DNA of 19,322 nucleotides, from the NCBI GenBank assembly GCA_964351875.1, contig CAYGQC010000064.1, positions 1 through 19,322 of the forward strand, read 5' to 3'. Positions 14,822-19,322 of this stretch are shown here, in pieces. How positions within the stretch are numbered: position 1 is the stretch's first letter; each line of letters opens with the position of its first letter. Source of the stretch: JANSWO01 sp964351875. GTDB lineage: Bacteria > Pseudomonadota > Gammaproteobacteria > Pseudomonadales > Azotimanducaceae. Below the pieces are notes generated by a model that was given only the letters and a program-made list of their open reading frames with translations, was not told the DNA's origin and did no database searches. The translations under genes were made by a program, and so were the position numbers.

Positions 14822-15646
14822 CTATTCCTTGATGAACAGATAGGTGAATCGATCGGACTTCCCACGCACGGACTCATCGAAAACGCTCAGCTCCAGATTG
14901 TCGTCCGGCCGCCGCAGCACGTCGGATTCAGTGCTGTAGGCAAAGCCACGTGACGTGATGTCGGCGCGTGCGAAAGCCGGCTCTATTCGATGCAGGTCCT
15001 GGGCAGCGGATGCACCCGTGCCCGCGCCTGCGACGTGATCGATAATCGCCAGCTTGCCGCCGGGTTTCAGCACTCGGTGAATGCCGGAGAAGAGGCTGTC
15101 GGCGGTAACGTCCCAACCGTCCGTCTCAAAATAGGCATCGTGATAGGCCATGACGAGAAAGACAGCATCGACGCTGTCGCTCGCGAGGGGCAATTCATCG
15201 AGTTCGGCATCGACTCGTACGATCTCAGCTTGCCCGTCCGCAGTTTCCGTGAGGCGAGCCAGGCGCTCTTCGAGTTTCTGGCTGGCGAATTTGAGGTAAG
15301 CCTCGTTATTGTGGGCGTAGATGCGGCCCTTGGCTCCAACCGCGTACGCCAGTAGCTCGCTCGTATAGCCCTCGCCTGCGAAGAGGTCGAGAACGGTGTC
15401 GCCCGAACGGATGCCGAAGAACGCCATCGTCGCTGCCGGCTTGTCTCGCGCGTCGCGCTCTCTATCTTCAGCAGTTCTGTCCGCGGATGACAACACCTGT
15501 GCGAGTCTCGTGCTGGATTCCAGTGTCGGCGAGTTGGTTGCACAGGCGGTGAGCACTATGCCGACGAAGGCCAGGGTGATGCCCTTGCGCAGGTGGCGGG
15601 TTGTTTCCATGTGGCCACAAAGCTTGTGCTTCGTCTGGGTATGCAT
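14822..15646 (-). CDS. Lipoprotein-type class I SAM-dependent methyltransferase
   Basis: This 274-aa protein starts with a basic segment and a hydrophobic helix (about 24-34) ending in the lipobox LTAC (Cys35), so it is predicted to be exported and lipidated. The rest is a Rossmann-fold methyltransferase: motif I VLDLFAGEGYTSELLA (85-100), an acidic loop before VDAVFLVMAYHD (159-170), and the post-motif HRVLKPGGKLAIIDH (190-204). It resembles the 'predicted methyltransferase' group often found with signal peptides. How SAM would reach such an enzyme is unclear. The ATG at 15646 has an excellent AGGGAGA ribosome site; the internal Met at 15610 has none. It is divergent from yceI-like (15901), which suggests a shared control region. 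Substrate unknown. Confidence 0.88.
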   Translation of the reverse strand: MHTQTKHKLCGHMETTRHLRKGITLAFVGIVLTACATNSPTLESSTRLAQVLSSADRTAEDRERDARDKPAATMAFFGIRSGDTVLDLFAGEGYTSELLAYAVGAKGRIYAHNNEAYLKFASQKLEERLARLTETADGQAEIVRVDAELDELPLASDSVDAVFLVMAYHDAYFETDGWDVTADSLFSGIHRVLKPGGKLAIIDHVAGAGTGASAAQDLHRIEPAFARADITSRGFAYSTESDVLRRPDDNLELSVFDESVRGKSDRFTYLFIKE

Positions 15647-15900
15647 GACTGGATCTCCCTTGGTCTTGTCCTGATGATCGTCCGGGCATCATGGTAGCAG
15701 CGCCTGTGTCCCTGGGGTGTTGTCGAGAGCCGCCTTTGCTGAGCATTGAACAATGGATTCGCATATTGCTGGCAGTTCTTTTGCGCCGGCTGGGGTAACC
15801 TGTTACTGACTCTGCGTTGCTCTGAGTTCTCAAGGGCCGATATTCGCGGCCCTGCAGAGTATCGACAGCGGATTTCCGTTTGAACAAACAGGAGTTTGAC
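15647..15900. other. Divergent intergenic region, methyltransferase/YceI
   Basis: The 254 bases hold both promoters and no gene. The one clear structure is a hairpin, AGGGCCG/CGGCCCT with a 7-nt loop (15833-15853), in the probable leader of the YceI gene. I could not place -35/-10 boxes with confidence. Confidence 0.5.
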
Positions 15901-16542
15901 ATGACCCGACGCTTTTCCCCCCAGCACATCCTATATCGATCAATCCACCGTCCCCTGGCAGCCGTTGCGATTGCTGCGGGATTGCTCATGGCGCCTTTGG
16001 CGAGCGCTAACATCGGCGTACCAAGTGGTACGTACGTACTGGAAGAGACCCACGCCTACATAACGTTCAGCTATCAACATCTTGGTTTCTCGACGCCCCA
16101 TGTCGGCTTCAACACGTTCGACGTAACGGTTGAGCTCGACGCGGAGAATCCGGCAAAGAGCTCGCTGGGTGTCAGCATCGATGCCGCGAGTATCGACAGT
16201 AGAGTCGATGAGTTCGACAAGCATCTGCGCGGTGACAATTTCTTCGACGTCGCTGCACACCCGCGAATCACCTTTGCAGCCACTTCGATCGAGATGGGTG
16301 AAGGCAATACCGCTTTGATCACCGGTGATCTGACCATCAAAGGCATTACTCACCCGGTCACGCTGGAAACAACGCTGAATAAGGCGGCGAATCACCCTAT
16401 GCGCAAAGTCCCGACACTGGGTATCAGCGCCTTGGGTAAGCTCAAGCGGTCGGATTGGGACCTAGGCGCTTACGCACCTGCCGTAGGTGATGACGTGGAT
16501 CTCTTCATCACCGCCGAACTGATCAAGCAGGACGACGAGTAA
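15901..16542 (+). CDS. Exported YceI-family protein
   Basis: This 213-aa secreted protein has a basic N-region, a hydrophobic core (about 19-33) and a cleavage site after ASA (residue 36). The mature part is a YceI lipocalin-like barrel: YVLEETHAYITFSYQHLGFS, the SSLGVSIDAASIDSRVDEFDKHLRG segment split by turns, FFDVAAHPRITFAATSIE, LTIKGITHPVTLE and LGAYAPAVGDDV. YceI-fold proteins bind long isoprenoid or fatty-acyl-type ligands in the periplasm, and some are induced by stress or high pH. The ATG at 15901 has an AGGAG ribosome site 6 bp upstream, so I prefer it to a TTG at 15880. It stands alone on its strand, divergent from the methyltransferase and convergent with the symporter. Confidence 0.93.
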   Translation: MTRRFSPQHILYRSIHRPLAAVAIAAGLLMAPLASANIGVPSGTYVLEETHAYITFSYQHLGFSTPHVGFNTFDVTVELDAENPAKSSLGVSIDAASIDSRVDEFDKHLRGDNFFDVAAHPRITFAATSIEMGEGNTALITGDLTIKGITHPVTLETTLNKAANHPMRKVPTLGISALGKLKRSDWDLGAYAPAVGDDVDLFITAELIKQDDE

Positions 16543-16550
16543 GCCAGTGC

Positions 16551-16587
16551 GCCGCATCGCTGGCTTCAACTAAGCAGGCGGTGCGGC
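16551..16587 (+). terminator. Weak terminator-like hairpin after YceI
   Basis: GCCGCATCG (16551-16559) pairs with CGGTGCGGC (16579-16587) over 9 bp with one wobble. The loop is 19 nt, and AGTTTCTT follows. The long loop and broken T-run make this tentative. Confidence 0.3.
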
Positions 16588-16601
16588 AGTTTCTTCCCGC
16601 T

Positions 16602-16648
16602 ATTTCTTCAGAAGATGGATAGGCATTTTCTTCAGAAGATGGACAGGC
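16602..16648. repeat. Two-copy 24-bp tandem repeat with a palindromic core
   Basis: The unit TTTCTTCAGAAGATGGAYAGGC occurs twice, with cores at 16603-16619 and 16627-16643, offset 24 bp. Each contains the palindrome TCTTC-A-GAAGA. It lies between the convergent YceI and symporter genes. The rest of 16543-16778 shows no gene. Confidence 0.75.
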
Positions 16649-16778
16649 TTTGTCGCCCTTGTGTCTTCGCGGGTGCGCATTCGCGCGCTTGCTTCCTGTC
16701 TCCGCCCGTCGCTTAACTCTCCCGTAAGTTTTGCTGTCCGTTGTTTGGCGTCATCCGCGCCTGTCGGCACTCGGACCA

Positions 16779-18170
16779 CTACTTCTCCAGCGCAAATTCA
16801 CCTGCTGCCAGCCGGCTAAAATACGAACGCGCGGCCTGACGAATCTTTGGCGCCAGGAGCAGGGTTGAGACCATTGTCGGAATCGCCATCAGCGCGAAGC
16901 TGCCGTCGATGAAGCCGATTGCCGTTTCTAGCGACACCACCGCGGCGATGACGATGCAGACAAGAAAGATCGCTCGGTAGATTCCTTCGCGCTTCGTGCC
17001 GAATAGATAGGCGAAACACTGACTTCCGTAAAAGCTGTACGTGAAGATTGTGGTAACGCCGAACGCGAGAACGCACACACTGATGATGATCAGTCCGGCG
17101 TTGCCAAGCGTCGCACCGAAAGCCTGGGCAGTGAGGGTTACGCCGCCAGCGTCGCTGGATTCGTGTACTCCGGATATCAGGATGATCAGTGCCGTCGCGG
17201 TACAGATGATCAGCGTGTCGATGATCGGACCGAGCATCGCAACCAGCCCTTCGCGTATAGGCTCGTTTGTTCGCGCTGCGCCGTGTGCCAGTGCTTCTGT
17301 GCCGATGCCGGCTTCGTTTGAGAAAGCGCCACGTTGCACACCGTAGAGAATAACGGCACCGATTGCGCCACCGCTAACGGCGTTGCCGGTAAACGCGTCG
17401 ACGATGATGTCGGCGAATATTCCTGGAACCGCGCTGATGTTCATGGCGATGATCAAGGCTGCCGTTGCGAGATAGACGATCGCCATGAGCGGCACGATCC
17501 TCGTCGCTACCTTGGCTATTCGCTGCAGGCCGCCAAACATGATCACGGCCGTCAGCACGGCCAGGACACAACCCGCGATGGCGTCGAATGCGAAGTGATC
17601 GGCGCCGACCGTTAGCAACCCCGCGGGAACCGCGATCACTTCCCGGCTGATCTGCACGAGCTGATTGGTTTGAAAGGCAGGCAGACAGCCAATGAGTCCG
17701 GCAACACAGAATAGATTGGCCAGCCAATACCAACGCGGCTTCAGTGCGGTCCGAATAACCCACATCGGACCACCGCGCACGCGTCCTTCCTCGTCGGTGC
17801 CGCGAAACATCACGGCGGCCGAGCAGGTAAAGAATTTGGTTGCGATGCCGAGGATGGCGGTTACCCACATCCAGAAGATTGCGCCTGGTCCTCCGACAGC
17901 AATGGCGACCGCGACGCCGCCTATATTGCCCATCCCGATGGTTCCGGCCAGTGCTGCTGACAGTGCCTGGAAGTGGCTTATCTCGCCTGGACCTCGCTCA
18001 TGGTCGAAGCGGCCACGAATGAGATCCCAGGCGTGCGGCAGATAGCGAAATGGTGCGAAGCGACTGTATAGCAGGAAGAACAAACCGCCGCCGAGCAATA
18101 GCACGAGCAGCGGGTAACCCCAGGCGTAGTCGGAGAACGTTGTGGCGATGGTCTGAAGGGATTCGAGCAC
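16779..18170 (-). CDS. AGCS-family sodium:alanine/amino-acid symporter
   Basis: This 463-aa polytopic inner-membrane carrier takes up alanine, glycine or similar amino acids with Na+. Family signatures are visible: the first helix with YPLLVLLLGGGLFFLLYSRF, the discontinuous region ALAGTIGMGNIGGVAVAIAVGGPGAIFWMW (residues 72-101, split by Gly), GGPMWVI (133-139), and GVQRGAFSNEAGIGTEALAHG, which forms part of the substrate/Na+ site. About eleven hydrophobic segments follow in order to a charged C-terminus. Length is typical of the family. It starts at a GTG with no clear ribosome site, so the exact start is uncertain. It is 138 bp downstream of the PilZ-like gene on the same strand and could be read through from it. 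Substrate specificity is not determinable here. Confidence 0.93.
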   Translation of the reverse strand: MLESLQTIATTFSDYAWGYPLLVLLLGGGLFFLLYSRFAPFRYLPHAWDLIRGRFDHERGPGEISHFQALSAALAGTIGMGNIGGVAVAIAVGGPGAIFWMWVTAILGIATKFFTCSAAVMFRGTDEEGRVRGGPMWVIRTALKPRWYWLANLFCVAGLIGCLPAFQTNQLVQISREVIAVPAGLLTVGADHFAFDAIAGCVLAVLTAVIMFGGLQRIAKVATRIVPLMAIVYLATAALIIAMNISAVPGIFADIIVDAFTGNAVSGGAIGAVILYGVQRGAFSNEAGIGTEALAHGAARTNEPIREGLVAMLGPIIDTLIICTATALIILISGVHESSDAGGVTLTAQAFGATLGNAGLIIISVCVLAFGVTTIFTYSFYGSQCFAYLFGTKREGIYRAIFLVCIVIAAVVSLETAIGFIDGSFALMAIPTMVSTLLLAPKIRQAARSYFSRLAAGEFALEK

Positions 18171-18308
18171 GGCAGCAGCTTACCAGCTAACACGGCCGGA
18201 CCGGTGGCTGGCGCGTTTGGGACAAGGAGTTTTTGGCAGAGGGCTGCCGGGAAAATCAGTTTTTAGTTCAGTCGGTTAGCAAGTTCGGCGCCGTGCTCGG
18301 CGCGCTGT

Positions 18309-18755
18309 TCAAACCTCGTTTGAGGTGAGCAAAGCGAGCTGGCGCAGACCGTGTAGCGTGTCTCGCTTCTGGGTAGTCTGCGGGAAATCGATGTCGTAGT
18401 AGAAGTTTTCTTCAGCGGCGCTTACCGATTTTACGACGCCACGTAGCTCTTCCACGCGAAGGTCGTGGGCCTGGAGATCGATAACCAGAGATTGGCCGAC
18501 TTTGAAATCACCGCCTGTCCGGATTTGCATGCCCGAGGTGCTGAGCTGCATGCAGTCTGCGTCGACCGTGCGCGCAAACAGGCCGAGTATGCCGGGGCGA
18601 TGGAGCTCGACACTTAGCGTGCCAGCGCAGCAGATGTTGAATTGACCGGTGCTCGCCACGAAAGTTTGTGCGCCTGAGGTTGATTGGTCGAGCGTCCGAG
18701 AGTAGGGGCGTCCGGTGTGACTAGCAACAACAATTGTGTTTCGTAAGTGTTTCAT
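18309..18755 (-). CDS. PilZ-like domain protein (probable)
   Basis: This 148-aa soluble protein has a PilZ-type beta-barrel pattern in its second half: QLSTSGMQIRTGGDFKVGQS at 70-89, LVIDL, VEELRGVVKSV and FYYDIDFPQTTQKRD. PilZ domains bind cyclic di-GMP through RxxxR and (D/N)xSxxG. Here the second motif reads QLSTSG with Gln replacing Asp/Asn, and no RxxxR lies at the usual distance, so binding may be lost. The N-terminal 60 residues have no recognised family. I chose the ATG at 18755, whose GAGG ribosome site lies 3 bp upstream. A GTG at 18782 falls in the loop of the hairpin described next. It is upstream of the symporter gene on the same strand, 138 bp away. Confidence 0.55.
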   Translation of the reverse strand: MKHLRNTIVVASHTGRPYSRTLDQSTSGAQTFVASTGQFNICCAGTLSVELHRPGILGLFARTVDADCMQLSTSGMQIRTGGDFKVGQSLVIDLQAHDLRVEELRGVVKSVSAAEENFYYDIDFPQTTQKRDTLHGLRQLALLTSNEV

Positions 18756-18810
18756 ATACCTCGGTTTGAGCCCAAGTCGCACAGCGACTCGGGCTCAAAC
18801 CGAGGCATAT
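18754..18810. promoter_or_regulatory. Near-perfect 27-bp hairpin at the PilZ-like gene start
   Basis: Arms 18754-18780 and 18784-18810 pair over 27 positions with two mismatches and a 3-nt loop (ACA). On the minus-strand transcript the 3' arm contains the GAGG ribosome site, and the stem reaches into the AUG. If transcribed, initiation would be masked. It has no T-run, so it is not a standard terminator. It could also be a mobile palindromic repeat that landed there. Confidence 0.75.
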
Positions 18811-18837
18811 CTTGTCATTCTAATCGGCAGCGGCAGT

Positions 18838-18880
18838 GCATTACCTGAGCCCCTCACGGAGTGAGGATCTCGGGTAATGC
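18838..18880. repeat. 20-bp imperfect hairpin with conserved flanks
   Basis: GCATTACC-TGAG and CTC-GGGTAATGC pair around an inner CCTCAC/GTGAGG stem with a GGA loop; two bases mismatch and one pair is a wobble. The flanks CGGCAGTGCATT (18831-18842) and AATGCTCGAGAG (18876-18887) recur exactly around the hairpin at 19104-19122, although the cores differ in length. Confidence 0.75.
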
Positions 18881-18922
18881 TCGAGAGCGGTGTATGGATT
18901 CTTTAGGTCGAGAGCGGTGTAT
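18881..18922. repeat. 15-bp direct repeat, 27-bp offset
   Basis: TCGAGAGCGGTGTAT occurs at 18881-18895 and again at 18908-18922. The first copy overlaps the conserved right flank of the preceding hairpin. Confidence 0.8.
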
Positions 18923-19004
18923 CGTCTTTCTAGAAGCCTTGGGTAGTCTATCGAAGGCATCTTTGCTCGAGAGGGCGCGCCGCTGATGGATGTCGTCGCT
19001 GGGT

Positions 19005-19054
19005 GGGTTCCGGGGTTAGGCATAGCCCTGATTCGCGGGTTCCGGGGTTGGGCA
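19005..19054. repeat. 18-bp direct repeat, 32-bp offset
   Basis: GGGTTCCGGGGTTRGGCA occurs at 19005-19022 and 19037-19054 with one A/G difference. The 32-bp step matches the step of the hairpins that follow. Confidence 0.8.
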
Positions 19055-19071
19055 CTTGCTCTTTACTTGGG

Positions 19072-19184
19072 CCGATTGCGACTGCAATCGGTCACCCGGC
19101 AGTGCATTCGTGCAACGAATGCTCGAGAGGGCACGCGGCCATCCGGGCCGCGAAGTCAGTGCGACCGGCGGAGTCATCCGCCGG
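19072..19184. repeat. Regular array of four hairpins, ~31-bp period
   Basis: Stems are CCGATTGC/GCAATCGG (19072-19091, loop GACT), GCATTCGT/ACGAATGC (19104-19122, loop GCA), CGCGGCC/GGCCGCG (19134-19152, loop ATCCG) and CCGGCGGA/TCCGCCGG (19165-19184, loop GTCA). Starts step by 32, 30 and 31 bp, with linkers of 12, 11 and 12 bp. The stems differ in sequence but not in size. A weaker fifth stem, GCACA/TGTGC (19191-19204), may continue the series. Confidence 0.75.
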
Positions 19185-19287
19185 CGGCTCGCACATCCCT
19201 GTGCTCGTGGTTCCTCCACCGCTTCCTGGGGTGCGCCATGCTCGCGTGCGCTGAAGCACTGTCCGGTTGCTTCGACATGTGGCCTAT

Positions 19288-19322
19288 CACCGTCATCGCG
19301 AGGCGTTGCGAAGCAACGACGC
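19288..19322 (+). repeat. Dispersed hairpin repeat cut by the window end
   Basis: CGTCATCGCGAGG is followed by a CGTTGC-GAA-GCAACG hairpin (19304-19318) and ACGC, then the window stops. It shares its layout with the copy at 9877-9925. Confidence 0.65.

Larger units (their letters stand above)
18811..19322. other. Gene-free repeat region at the right edge
   Basis: Short open frames here (19003-19254 plus, 19016-19219 minus, 18841-19023 minus) have no family features and run through hairpins, so I call no gene. The stretch is built from hairpins and short direct repeats, described in the next entries, and ends in a dispersed repeat cut by the window edge. Confidence 0.65.

Noticed and set aside
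18227..18256. GGCAG/CTGCC stem near a T-run between the PilZ-like and symporter genes as a terminator
   Set aside because: The T-run lies on the wrong side of the stem for either transcription direction.
19015..19053. GTTAGGC and GTTGGGC, which match the GTTRRRY core of integron attC sites
   Set aside because: No RYYYAAC partner lies at the needed distance on either strand, there are no cassette genes, and both heptamers are inside a simple direct repeat.
18838..19204. CRISPR array
   Set aside because: The repeated units are hairpins of different sequence with short linkers, not identical repeats with unique spacers, and no cas genes are present.
19003..19254. Possible small genes on both strands at the right edge
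   Set aside because: They read straight through the hairpin array; the apparent coding is a by-product of GC-rich palindromes.

Overview
The window looks like a scaffold from a Gram-negative, probably marine or environmental gammaproteobacterium. The evidence is moderately high GC, a TonB-dependent outer-membrane receptor, an RND pump with a lipidated adaptor, two further lipoproteins, YceI and an alanine-type Na+ symporter. Two runs of exactly 100 N mark scaffold joins of unknown size, which suggests a draft or metagenome assembly. I saw no tRNA, rRNA, CRISPR array, transposase or phage gene.

Left part (1-3323). A 13-bp minisatellite opens the window. Next come an exported NTF2/SnoaL-like protein and a glyoxalase/VOC protein, in a translationally coupled minus-strand pair. 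They are divergent from an ABATE/CGNR zinc-finger regulator, with a cluster of three operator-like half-sites between them. A minus-strand cupin-HAD phosphatase pair follows, then a 480-bp non-coding region with small palindromes that is the likely control region of the next locus.

Centre (3324-9949). This is the most unusual locus: a 1296-aa lipoprotein made of three tandem ~400-aa beta-helix-like repeats, followed by a TonB-dependent receptor that is interrupted by a gap. A terminator-like hairpin lies between the two genes. I infer a surface or periplasmic binding partner working with an outer-membrane importer; the substrate cannot be read from the sequence. After the receptor lies a repeat-rich, gapped stretch of dispersed hairpin repeats.

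Right part (9950-18308). An RND multidrug-type pump and its lipidated adaptor (minus strand) diverge from a small IsdG-like haem monooxygenase. Then come a lipoprotein-type methyltransferase (minus), a divergent exported YceI protein (plus) and an AGCS sodium:amino-acid symporter (minus).

Right edge (18309-19322). A PilZ-like protein has its start codon at the base of a 27-bp near-perfect hairpin. Beyond it are about 500 bp without a credible gene, holding at least six hairpins. Four of these are spaced at about 31 bp with 11-12 bp linkers, and two share identical 12-bp flanks around different cores. This array, the PilZ leader hairpin and the lipoprotein/receptor pair are the best candidates for something not well described.
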